This document shows, piece by piece, positions 29,630 to 37,388 of a stretch of 64,000 nucleotides of DNA. A model generated the notes under the pieces. It had not been told where the DNA came from and ran no database searches. It was given only the letters and a program-made list of their open reading frames with translations. This DNA is from Desulfolithobacter dissulfuricans (GTDB lineage: Bacteria; Desulfobacterota; Desulfobulbia; Desulfobulbales; Desulfobulbaceae), in NCBI RefSeq assembly GCF_025998535.1, contig NZ_AP024233.1:620001-684000 (forward strand), read 5' to 3'. The position numbers and the translations under genes are program-made. Position 1 is the first letter of the stretch, and each line of letters opens with the position of its first letter.

Positions 29630-29950
29630 TCAGAAGGTTACGATCCGGTCACTTTCTCTGACGATATCGTACATCTTTTTCATGTTGGAGAGAGGACAGG
29701 TGTCACTGCCCGGTAATTGTCTGAGCTTGAGGCAGGTACCGCAGGCGTATATCTCTCCGCCGCCGTTGACCAGGGCTGCCATCTGTTCTGTCACCTTGAA
29801 CTGGTCGGTATCAAGATTTTCACTTTCAACTCCTTTGGCGGTTAGAAATACTTTAACTTCGCTCCCCTGCTTTACGGAAAATACCCCGAAACGAAAGGCG
29901 TTCCAGACCGTTTCCGGATCGTTGGAGCTGATGATGATTCCAAGTTTCAT
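29630..29950 (-). CDS. DsrE-family sulfur carrier-like protein
   Basis: 106 aa, the length of single-domain DsrE/DsrF-like proteins. Typical fold elements are IIISSNDPETVWNAFRFG, a VKVFLTAKGVE strand, and the cysteine-bearing GGGEIYACGTCLKLRQL near residue 70 followed by Cys in SDTCPL. These cysteines may carry sulfane sulfur. It lies 53 bp upstream of the SQR gene in the same orientation. Confidence 0.85.
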   Translation of the reverse strand: MKLGIIISSNDPETVWNAFRFGVFSVKQGSEVKVFLTAKGVESENLDTDQFKVTEQMAALVNGGGEIYACGTCLKLRQLPGSDTCPLSNMKKMYDIVRESDRIVTF

Positions 29951-30044
29951 GATTTGCCTCCCTGTAGGTGGTTTGGCGCAATGCGCTGCCTCTTGTTCTG
30001 GCGCTGGTTACCAAATGTTTTTTTCAACCGGACGGTACAGGAAA

Positions 30045-30308
30045 TCAGGATATTTTCTCCTCCCGCCGGAGTTTGGTGAGCAGAAAGGATACGCCGTTGT
30101 CGCTCAGACCAAGCTCCCGTGCAATCCGCTGGGGATCGGCAGAGCCGGTGGCCATGACGAGATCACGGAGTTCCCGTTCCAGCTCGTCAAGCCAATCCTC
30201 GAACAGGGGCAGGATGTCAGGTTCAGTTACCGCCCGCAGTTGTTTCGACAGTGCTACTTTTTCAACCAGGCTCTGGCACATGTGTGTTGGATCGACACCT
30301 TCGTCCAT
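30045..30308 (-). CDS. Small uncharacterised protein with a C-terminal HTH-like segment
   Basis: 87 aa. The C-terminal third (PQRIARELGLSDNGVSFLLTKLRRE) looks like a helix-turn-helix, while the rest is acidic and helical (LPLFEDWLDELERELRDLV). Its function is not recognised. It sits between a 58-aa gene and the DsrE gene in the ArsR-led operon, so a regulatory partner is possible. Confidence 0.65.
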   Translation of the reverse strand: MDEGVDPTHMCQSLVEKVALSKQLRAVTEPDILPLFEDWLDELERELRDLVMATGSADPQRIARELGLSDNGVSFLLTKLRREEKIS

Positions 30309-30320
30309 GCATTCGGCAAG

Positions 30321-30497
30321 TCAGAGGTCAACCAGGCTTGCGACCTTGTCACTGCCTGATTCGCCGATCATGCTGACCACGAAATCGACCCTGGCCTGTT
30401 CATCCAGGTGGGCCAGTATTTGTTTTGCTGCTTCGGCAAGCGCGGCCAGGGCCTTATCCGGCTCCATTTGGGCGATAATTTTTTGCAATTCTTCCAT
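30321..30497 (-). CDS. Small acidic protein, 58 aa
   Basis: Not recognised. Helical and Ala/Leu-rich (MEELQKIIAQMEPDKALAAL). The ATG at 30497 has GGAGG 8 bases upstream, which is why I prefer it over the in-frame GTG at 30515. Its stop is 12 bp before the next gene. Confidence 0.6.
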   Translation of the reverse strand: MEELQKIIAQMEPDKALAALAEAAKQILAHLDEQARVDFVVSMIGESGSDKVASLVDL

Positions 30498-30514
30498 AAC
30501 AGAGGCCTCCAGCA

Positions 30515-30850
30515 CTAAAAACGTGTTCGCTGCTCCAGCAGGCGGGCTGCCAGGTCCTTAAGCCCGGCAATAATTTCAAGGACGCTCTTGTCTGCGACCT
30601 GGTAATAGACAAAGGGGCCTTTTCGCTCAACTGTAACCAGCAAGGCCCGTTTCAATTCCTTCAGGTGGTGAGAGACAAGAGGCTGGGAGATGCCCAGTTC
30701 CTCGACAATGCGGGAAACCGCTTTCTTTTCTCCGCTGACCGCCAGCAGAATCCGGAGCCGGTTTTCGTCGGCCAGGCTTTTGGCCAGAAAGGCTGCGGCA
30801 TGCAGGTCGTCTTCCGATGATTGAACAAAAAGGTTTTTCTCCCCACGCAA
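30515..30850 (-). CDS. ArsR/SmtB-family repressor of the SQR/DsrE operon
   Basis: A winged-helix ArsR protein of about 111 aa: LAKSLADENRLRILLAV, recognition region ELGISQPLVSHHLKELKRA, and the wing VERKGPFVYYQVAD. It contains no cysteine, so it cannot sense persulfide through a dithiol as SqrR/BigR does. The frame opens at 30904, but that codon lies inside the promoter and operator. The TTG at 30850 has GGAG 6 bases upstream, and ATG 30886 is another option. First gene of the operon that ends with SQR. Confidence 0.8.
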   Translation of the reverse strand: MRGEKNLFVQSSEDDLHAAAFLAKSLADENRLRILLAVSGEKKAVSRIVEELGISQPLVSHHLKELKRALLVTVERKGPFVYYQVADKSVLEIIAGLKDLAARLLEQRTRF

Positions 30851-30883
30851 AACAGTCTCCCATGGAGTAAAAATTTGCCAAGC

Positions 30884-30929
30884 CATAAACATATAAATAA
30901 ACATTTATATGTTTATGCACAAGTGTCAA
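30884..30929 (-). promoter_or_regulatory. Promoter with perfect 15-bp palindromic operator for the ArsR operon
   Basis: On the minus strand a consensus TTGACA (30929-30924) is followed by a perfect inverted repeat CATAAACATATAAAT-N4-ATTTATATGTTTATG (30884-30917). The palindrome overlaps the expected -10 and start site. This is the layout of an autoregulated ArsR promoter. Confidence 0.75.
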
Positions 30930-31365
30930 GATTTTTTCCTCTGTTGAATTTTTCGCCACCTCCTGCAAGGCCGGGTCGGCCGGGCCTGCAGAAGATCAAT
31001 ACATTGGAAGATTCTCTGATAACGGGTTTGCCTTGTCCTGCAACCATAACAGTGGAAACGAAGGATTTTGCGAACCTGATCCAGCAGCTTGTGTTTCAGA
31101 TCTTCTCGAAATTTCGTTTTACTTCCAATTTTTGCTGACATACTATCGTAATAAGAGGGATGGCGAACCGTAAGGAATGAATAGGGAAGAATTTCCTGCT
31201 GACACGCTGGGAGCGGCGTCGACAACCGGCGGTCGAGTTCTTTACGAATCACGGTGGGTGTCTCTCTCATTGACACAGAGGAATGAAACCGAATTCAAGT
31301 CTCGCGGCTCATTCGGCTTTGTTCGACTCTGAAAAACCAAACTTATAAAAGGAGGGAAACTGAAC
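30930..31365. other. Intergenic region upstream of sodB
   Basis: About 430 bp. A minus-strand frame at 30926-31276 has no recognisable motif and poor gene-like composition, so I do not call it. The sodB ribosome site (AAAGGAGGG) is at the right end. Confidence 0.4.
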
Positions 31366-31959
31366 ATGACTATTATGCTACCTGACCTGCCGTACAAAAA
31401 AGATGCTCTTGAACCTCACATCAGCTCGAGGACCTTGGATTTTCATCATGGAAAACACCACAATGCGTATGTTACCAACTTAAACAAGCTGATCGAGGGA
31501 ACTGAACTGGCCAGTGAGACCCTGGAGGATATCATCAAGAAGACAGTAAATGATGCTACCAACGCAGGGGTTTTTAACAATGCTGCTCAGGTTTGGAACC
31601 ATACATTTTACTGGCAGTCCATGAAGCCAGATGGTGGGGGATTGCCAACTGGTGACATCGCAGAGAAGATCGACACCGATTTCGGAAGCTATGACAACTT
31701 TATTGAACAGTTGAAGAATGCCGGCCTCACACAGTTCGGCAGCGGTTGGGCATGGCTGGTGATAAAAAATGGCAAGCTCGAGATTATGAAGACATCAAAT
31801 GCTGATACCCCGATAGCTCACGGGGTGAAGCCGTTACTGACAGTGGATGTCTGGGAGCATGCGTATTACCTTGACTATCAAAACAGGCGTGGCGACTATC
31901 TTGATGTATTCTTAAAGAATCTCATAAACTGGGAGTTTGCCGACTCTCATCTCGTCTAG
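31366..31959 (+). CDS. sodB: Superoxide dismutase, Fe-type
   Basis: 197-aa Fe/Mn superoxide dismutase. The metal ligands are visible as [10 protein letters not shown] (His near 28), NHTFYWQSM (His near 79), and [15 protein letters not shown] (Asp and His near 160-164). [11 protein letters not shown] and the Gln in [14 protein letters not shown] context favour iron. No signal peptide, so cytosolic; protects an anaerobe-type cell from oxygen. AAAGGAGGG precedes the start. The stop codon lies in the left end of the adjoining palindromic element. Confidence 0.94.
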   Translation: MTIMLPDLPYKKDALEPHISSRTLDFHHGKHHNAYVTNLNKLIEGTELASETLEDIIKKTVNDATNAGVFNNAAQVWNHTFYWQSMKPDGGGLPTGDIAEKIDTDFGSYDNFIEQLKNAGLTQFGSGWAWLVIKNGKLEIMKTSNADTPIAHGVKPLLTVDVWEHAYYLDYQNRRGDYLDVFLKNLINWEFADSHLV

Positions 31960-32345
31960 CCCGCATATTTCACAAGCGATCTACTGCAAGGCCTGAAAAC
32001 ACCGCGCCTGCTGCCTTACAGCTTCAAATAGAGTCCTCGAAATATTTCAATATGTGATTACTACTGAAATTCAGCCACCGATGGATGAAAGTGTCGGCCT
32101 CACTTGTTGCACGGGTGTCTGTGGCCTGGATGGCCACAGTCAAGCCCCCAGGGACGGGTTTATGGCGTCCCGTGAAACAAGTGAGACCGACACCGGTTTC
32201 AATGCTGAAGATTGATGGTAATCAGATTTCAATATGTCTGCAGCTCTTTTTGAAGCTGTTCCTCGAAGGTCTCACTTCGTTCGCTATCTGTACCCACGGC
32301 GTTTTCAGGCCGTTCGCCACGATCATTGTGAAATATGCGGGCTAG
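31956..32345. repeat. Type 1 palindromic element interrupted by a type 2 element
   Basis: Second copy of the element at 9495-9703, with ends CTAGCCCGCATATTTCACAA in inverted orientation. It is split at 32055 by another palindromic element of 171 bp. Removing that insert and one copy of the duplicated 11 bp restores colinearity with 9495-9703. Confidence 0.82.
32055..32225. repeat. Type 2 palindromic MITE-like element, 171 bp, with 11-bp target duplication
   Basis: The element has ends TGATTAC...GTAATCAG. It is flanked by ATTTCAATATG at 32044-32054 and 32226-32236. Internal arms such as GTCGGCCTCACTTGTTGCACGG pair with the other half. Its reverse complement matches the element at 50036-52232, minus the intron there. 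Confidence 0.85.
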
Positions 32346-32713
32346 TGTAGACTGAAAAAAAGAGCTGAATCCATGGCAGGAGATTATTGTTTGCATGCTC
32401 TGCGAAAAAAGCAAACGACTACTGCCAGGTTCAGCTCTCCCCGAGTTTCCAGCCACCCTTCGGGAGCCGTAATTTTATCGCATCACGTTGTTCAACGTGG
32501 TGTCCGGTCACCAGAAGGATCAAATTTCAGAATTTTGTGATTCTGTACCGAAGGTTGTCCGGCAATTGGTCAGGTTTTATCCGAAAATCACCGCAAGTTT
32601 TGTTAATTCCATTGTGATTTTCATGGGTCGAAGTCTTCGCTATCTGTTGTGGCTGGGACGTATCGAAACCCGGAGTCTCCCTTCGGTCGCTTACCTGGTC
32701 CAGCCATGCTGGG
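32346..32713. repeat. Non-coding region with repeat shared with 23072-23545
   Basis: No gene seen. Blocks TTATCCGAAAATC (32577-32589), TTTTCATGGGTCG and CTGGTCCAGC (32695-32704) match the order of blocks near 23.3 kb. CACGTTGTTCAACGTGG near 32484 is a small hairpin. Confidence 0.45.
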
Positions 32714-35700
32714 TTATCTGCGTGGATGCCCCGCAGGCATCATAGCCCTTGGGGACAGGCCGGAGAGTTCCACCTCGATCTCCAGTGTTTTATCCGGCAG
32801 CAGGGTATGTTTGCGCAGTACTTTCAGGGTCACCTTGTCGCCAGCGGTTTTGTTCAGGAGACCAAGTTTCAGATCCTCGATGGTATGGACTTCGCTTCCG
32901 TCGAGGGCCAGGATGAGGTCGTCTTTTTTGATTCCTGCCTTCCCTGCCTTGCCGTGCGGGCTGAGCTGAACAACCTGCATGCGTGTGCCCAGTTTTTCAT
33001 CCTCAACTTCATTTAAGACAATGCCGATCTTACCGGCCGGGGGCAGGTCCAGGGGCTCGGTATACATCAGGTAGTCCACCTGTTTCCCCTGTTCTGTGCC
33101 GGTATCGGCGACGCTTGCGCTGACAACAACCCGCTGTTTGATCCCCGGCATCCGGCGGGCCACCCGCTTCGGTATGGCACTGTCCTTGTACACGTGTCCG
33201 GTCCCGGCAATGACTACCATACGCCTGTCAGGATGGGCGGTGAGGTACTTCACCACGGACTCGGCCATGGTTTCGTCCCAGATGGCCTGGGCCTGGATGA
33301 ATCCGTCAAAACTGCTGCCATGCGGCGAACTGTTATGCATGGAATGGACCTGCTGCAGCCGTTTCCGGTAGCCGGGAACATCAAGATCCCGCTGCGGCGG
33401 AATTTTTTGTATTTGCTCTTCAGTAAGGTTGTCCAGAGATCCCTGCCGAAAAATCTGGCTGGTTATTTTTTTGTCTATGTTCAGGGCAACCAGAGGGATC
33501 CGGTGTTTTTTGGCATAGCCGATGATGTCCTGGTACATCCGATAATCATACCCCCAGACCTTGAAATAGCGGGAGGCCTTGATGAATTCCTTTTCATCCT
33601 CGATCTTGCCGTCGATGTAGTCGTCAAGGGCCTGCTGTGAAGAGTGCGGGAACATCTCCATGCCAATGGCAAGGGACGGGTCACGCCGGTACAGGGCCTG
33701 GATGACCTGGAGTTGCAGCAGGTGGCTGGGGTAGTCGGTATGCATCTCGCCCACGTAGACGACCCTGCTTTTTTCAAGATCATCGACGATCTGGTTGAAA
33801 TCAAGAATACTGCTGGTCGGGATGCCTGCGGGCGGAGTCAGCAGGTCTACGGGAATGCCATCCAGTGCCTGCGCCACCCGCTTTTCCTTTATCCGGCCTT
33901 TCTCAAAGTGCAGGTAGCTGTACTTGCCATAGTGGCTCAGCCGGTGGACCACTGCTTTGGTCTCTGTTTCCGAGCTACTTGTTACAAGGACCATGACCTG
34001 GCTCGGGTTGAGCGCGTTTTTGCGCACATCCAGGGTGAAGCCTGAGCCGGGGTGGCCGGGATCCGCAAACAGGGCGCGGCTGTGGACCGATGGGCCAAGA
34101 AAGAGAAAGCTCCCCCGGGACAGCTCGCTGTTTTTGACCTCACCTGCTGATTGTATCTCGCAGCCCATGTTCTCAAGCTTTTTGATGAGTGGCTCAAAGG
34201 TTTTCCCTTTATCCTTTTCCGGGAGAATAACTGTTTTCTTTTCCGCTCCCATGAACCAGGTCCAGGTGGGCGGGGTCTCGTCCAGGGTCAGCATCCGCAT
34301 GGTGTCATACTGCGGATCCATGACCATGGACACGGGAAGGTCGGTGGTATTGATCGCGAACTCCTGGTCCTTTTTCTCCAGAACCAGGGTCTCGGTCTGT
34401 TGGCCGGAGAGGGTGGTTACAGTAAACGGAAGGAGCAGCTGGTAGGCTTCGCTGGTCTGCTGGACAATGTGGAATCTGATCTGGGAGCTGCCATCTTCCT
34501 GACGTACCACGACTCGGGAAATCTGCAGCTTGGGAATATCGGGGCGGGTGAGCCACTGGGTGAAAAACGGTTCAAGATCCTGGCCGCTGACCCTGGAGAA
34601 GGTTTCCTGCAGATCCTGCCAGCTGGCGCGCTTAAAGGCAAAATCCCGGTAAAATTCCTGCAGACCGCTGTAAAACATATCGTCGCCGATCTTTTTGCGG
34701 AGCATGTGAAAAACCATGCTCGCCTTATCGTAGCCAATGGCCCGGATTTTTTTGGCAATGGGGCGGGAATCACTGGCGCCTTGAAACTGCGCCAGGGTCA
34801 TGGTGTTGTCCGGATGGACATAGGCCATATAGCGGAGCAGCTGGTTTTTCCGGTATTCGGCATCCTTTCCCTTGTCGGCTGCATAGAGCTGGTCGGCAAG
34901 ATATGTGGTCAAGCCTTCACACCAGTTGCCCGTATCTGGGAGCCCTTTTTCCTGGTTGCTGACTTCTGTTATGCCGATACTGTTACCGAACCAGGAGTGG
35001 ACGATTTCATGGCCGAGCGACGTGTCCTTGATAAAGGGTAAGCGGACCACCGCCTGCCCGAGCAGCGTAAAAGTGGGCATGCCGTATCCGGTGGGCAGCC
35101 GGTTTTCGACAATGGAAAACCGTTTGAAAGGAAAGGGACCGATCAGTTGTTCGTAGCGCTCGATGTAGGCAGCACCACTGTCAAGGTACTCGGTGGCCAG
35201 CGCGGCGTCCTCTTTGAAAAAATAAGAGTAGAGCGTGGTTGAGGATACTTTTCGTTTTTTTACCACATATGGTCCTGCGACAAAATGGAGGCCCCGCAGG
35301 GGATGGGGGTAAGCACCCTGGAACTGTCGACCCTGCCGGGTTGGAGCAGAGGAAATGGTTTCAGCTTCAAAAACAGCCGAGAAAGACCTGGGCAGGGTTG
35401 CCTGCAGGCTGTAGAGCATGTCCTCTTTGGCCAGGGGGTGCCAGAATCCGGCCAGGGTGATGCCCTGCTCCGTGATCAGGTTGTCCCCCGACCCCTCGGG
35501 AACTGCCAGGGACCAGGATACATAGAGGGTCTGGAGCCGGGGTGCGGCCGGGATGAGCAGGGTGTTTTCCGGGCCGGGTTTCAGGGTCTTCGGAGTGGTC
35601 TCCTTCTGTTCCAACAGCGTCCCGGTGATTTCAAGCGGTCCGCAGTAGAGCGTGAGTGAGCGGTTCGGCGGCAGATCGATGCGGGAGGTCCCGAATACCT

Positions 35701-35860
35701 GATGGTTTTTGAGATCAAAACTCAGGGAAAGGGTGTGATTGAGCGGGGCCAGGTTCGGGTCGCCGGCCCGGGCGGGCGATGCGCCGACGAGGAAGGAAAA
35801 GAGCAGTAGAAGGGTTGTGAGTGCAGAAGAAACGGAAAAACAGCAGGTCCAGTGTCGCAT
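32714..35860 (-). CDS. Secreted M1-family aminopeptidase fused to ChaN-like and PDZ domains
   Basis: 1048-aa envelope protein. Signal peptide: SALTTLLLLFSFLVGASPARA. A beta-rich N-terminal domain leads to an M1 (gluzincin) peptidase: GYGMP near 259-262 corresponds to the GAMEN-type exopeptidase motif, and the zinc site HEIVHSWFGN is at 284-293 with third ligand in NWCEGLTTY near 315. From about residue 690 follows a ChaN-like domain (VVYVGEMHTDYPSHLL, AIGMEMFPHSSQQALDDYI, VVIAGTGHVYKDSAIPKR), a family linked to haem/iron uptake. A PDZ domain closes the protein (QLSPHGKAGKAGIKKDDLIL). I infer a peptidase coupled to haem release or binding. No obvious operon partners. Confidence 0.88.
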   Translation of the reverse strand: MRHWTCCFSVSSALTTLLLLFSFLVGASPARAGDPNLAPLNHTLSLSFDLKNHQVFGTSRIDLPPNRSLTLYCGPLEITGTLLEQKETTPKTLKPGPENTLLIPAAPRLQTLYVSWSLAVPEGSGDNLITEQGITLAGFWHPLAKEDMLYSLQATLPRSFSAVFEAETISSAPTRQGRQFQGAYPHPLRGLHFVAGPYVVKKRKVSSTTLYSYFFKEDAALATEYLDSGAAYIERYEQLIGPFPFKRFSIVENRLPTGYGMPTFTLLGQAVVRLPFIKDTSLGHEIVHSWFGNSIGITEVSNQEKGLPDTGNWCEGLTTYLADQLYAADKGKDAEYRKNQLLRYMAYVHPDNTMTLAQFQGASDSRPIAKKIRAIGYDKASMVFHMLRKKIGDDMFYSGLQEFYRDFAFKRASWQDLQETFSRVSGQDLEPFFTQWLTRPDIPKLQISRVVVRQEDGSSQIRFHIVQQTSEAYQLLLPFTVTTLSGQQTETLVLEKKDQEFAINTTDLPVSMVMDPQYDTMRMLTLDETPPTWTWFMGAEKKTVILPEKDKGKTFEPLIKKLENMGCEIQSAGEVKNSELSRGSFLFLGPSVHSRALFADPGHPGSGFTLDVRKNALNPSQVMVLVTSSSETETKAVVHRLSHYGKYSYLHFEKGRIKEKRVAQALDGIPVDLLTPPAGIPTSSILDFNQIVDDLEKSRVVYVGEMHTDYPSHLLQLQVIQALYRRDPSLAIGMEMFPHSSQQALDDYIDGKIEDEKEFIKASRYFKVWGYDYRMYQDIIGYAKKHRIPLVALNIDKKITSQIFRQGSLDNLTEEQIQKIPPQRDLDVPGYRKRLQQVHSMHNSSPHGSSFDGFIQAQAIWDETMAESVVKYLTAHPDRRMVVIAGTGHVYKDSAIPKRVARRMPGIKQRVVVSASVADTGTEQGKQVDYLMYTEPLDLPPAGKIGIVLNEVEDEKLGTRMQVVQLSPHGKAGKAGIKKDDLILALDGSEVHTIEDLKLGLLNKTAGDKVTLKVLRKHTLLPDKTLEIEVELSGLSPRAMMPAGHPRR

Positions 35861-36036
35861 GATATGTCAGGTGTTGTGTCGGTTGCCATGAAAAAGGGCC
35901 TTTTTGCCGGATCTCCGGGCGATCGGCAGGGATCGGCCTTATTTTCCAGGACAATTATTGGTCTGAAAAGCGTTGATGGCAATGGAAGATGAAGGTGCCA
36001 TAATAATCATTTTTAACAAAAAAGAAAGAGGGAAGT

Positions 36037-36058
36037 CCGGGCAGCTGCCCGGCTTTTT
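36037..36058 (+). terminator. Terminator-like hairpin in the serA leader
   Basis: Palindrome CCGGGCAGCTGCCCGG followed by CTTTTTC. It lies 73 bp before serA on the same strand, while the gene on its left runs the other way. It must therefore end a short upstream RNA or act as an attenuator. Confidence 0.6.
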
Positions 36059-36130
36059 CTTGACAACAAGTGGGCGAACATTGTAGGTCTGTGGCGCATC
36101 CGCATAATTTTAGCCAATTGAGGAATCAGT

Positions 36131-37312
36131 ATGGATTCATATCGCATCAAGACAATCAACGCCATTGCCGCAGAAGGTCTGGCGCTTTTCGATGACCGCT
36201 ACCAGGTCAGTCCGGACGAGGAAAATCCCCACGGAATCGTGGTTCGCTCCTCGCCAGTGGATATAGACAGCTATCCGGAGCTGCTGGCCATTGCCAGGGC
36301 TGGGGCCGGGGTAAATAACATCCCGGTGGATGCGGCCACGGAAAAGGGCATCTGCGTGTTCAATACGCCCGGAGCCAACGCCAATGCGGTGGTCGAGCTG
36401 GTGTTCACCATGCTTGGCATCTGGCTGCGTAACGTGCATCAGGGCATTAGCTTCTGCCAGGAACTTACTGGTCTCAAGGGAGAAGAGCTGAACCAGGAGG
36501 TGGAAGCGAGAAAGAAAATGTTCAAGGGCGTGGAAATGGCCGGTAAGACCCTGGGAGTGATCGGGCTCGGACAGATTGGTGTTCGCGTTGCCAATGCAGG
36601 CGTCCATCATCAGATGCGGGTTATCGGGTTTGATCCTTTTCCGGTGATGGGTAATATCCACAATCTCTCCCCGGACGTGGAACTCGCCCGCTCGCGCAAG
36701 GAGGTCCTGGAACAGGCCGATTATGTTTCGGTGCACGTACCGCTCAACAAGAATACCCGCGGCCTGGTCTCTACGGATTTTCTCAAGGTGATGAAGGACG
36801 GGGCCGTGCTCTTCAACTACGCCCGTGGTCCGGTGGTGGATGAAGACGCTGTCCTCGAGGCCCTGGCCAGCGGCAAGCTCAGTGGGCATATCACAGATTT
36901 CCCTTCGGAAAAGTTTATTGGCCATGAGCAGATACTGATCACCCCGCATCTGGGGGCCTCCACTTCTGAATCCGAGGAAAACTGCGCCTGCATGGCGGTC
37001 AGTGAACTGAAATCCTATCTCGAGTACGGCAATATCACCCACTCGGTGAACTTTCCCAATGTGGAAGCCATTCCCACGGTCTGGGTGCATACCCGCTTGA
37101 TTGTGATTAACCATGACAAGCCGGGGATGATAGGCCTGGTGACCAATATTCTTGGCAAGCATCATATCAATATCATGAGTTATTCCAACGAAAGTAATGG
37201 TACCGTCGGCTATAACATCATTGACTGTGAGAATGCGGTGTCGGCGGAAGTACAGCAGGAGATAGAGGCCTGCGACGGTGTGATCAGGACCCGGGTCATC
37301 ACCTATAAATAA
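36131..37312 (+). CDS. serA: D-3-phosphoglycerate dehydrogenase
   Basis: 393-aa NAD-dependent dehydrogenase of serine synthesis with a C-terminal ACT domain. Visible are the substrate segment RAGAGVNNIPVDAATEKGI, Rossmann motif VIGLGQIGVRVAN, ARGPVVDEDAVLEAL, and the catalytic Glu/His area TPHLGASTSESEENCA. The ACT domain starts near residue 322 (LIVINHDKPGMIGLVTNIL) and may mediate serine feedback. A TTGACA lies just after the leader terminator at about 36061. Confidence 0.93.
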   Translation: MDSYRIKTINAIAAEGLALFDDRYQVSPDEENPHGIVVRSSPVDIDSYPELLAIARAGAGVNNIPVDAATEKGICVFNTPGANANAVVELVFTMLGIWLRNVHQGISFCQELTGLKGEELNQEVEARKKMFKGVEMAGKTLGVIGLGQIGVRVANAGVHHQMRVIGFDPFPVMGNIHNLSPDVELARSRKEVLEQADYVSVHVPLNKNTRGLVSTDFLKVMKDGAVLFNYARGPVVDEDAVLEALASGKLSGHITDFPSEKFIGHEQILITPHLGASTSESEENCACMAVSELKSYLEYGNITHSVNFPNVEAIPTVWVHTRLIVINHDKPGMIGLVTNILGKHHINIMSYSNESNGTVGYNIIDCENAVSAEVQQEIEACDGVIRTRVITYK

Positions 37313-37388
37313 AGAGGGCCGGTGATCGGGTGTCCGGACGGACAGATAGTGGTTTGATTCTTATAACCTGAATTTTGGACGATATAAC

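Noticed and set aside
30926..31276. 116-aa minus-strand frame upstream of sodB
   Set aside because: Starts and ends in non-coding-like sequence, overlaps the ArsR promoter, and has no motif or ribosome site.
36137..37165. Long minus-strand frames opposite serA, carB, ftsH, ahcY and ilvC
   Set aside because: They are mirror frames of strongly coding genes in GC-rich DNA; the translations are His/Gly/Pro-rich and lack family motifs.
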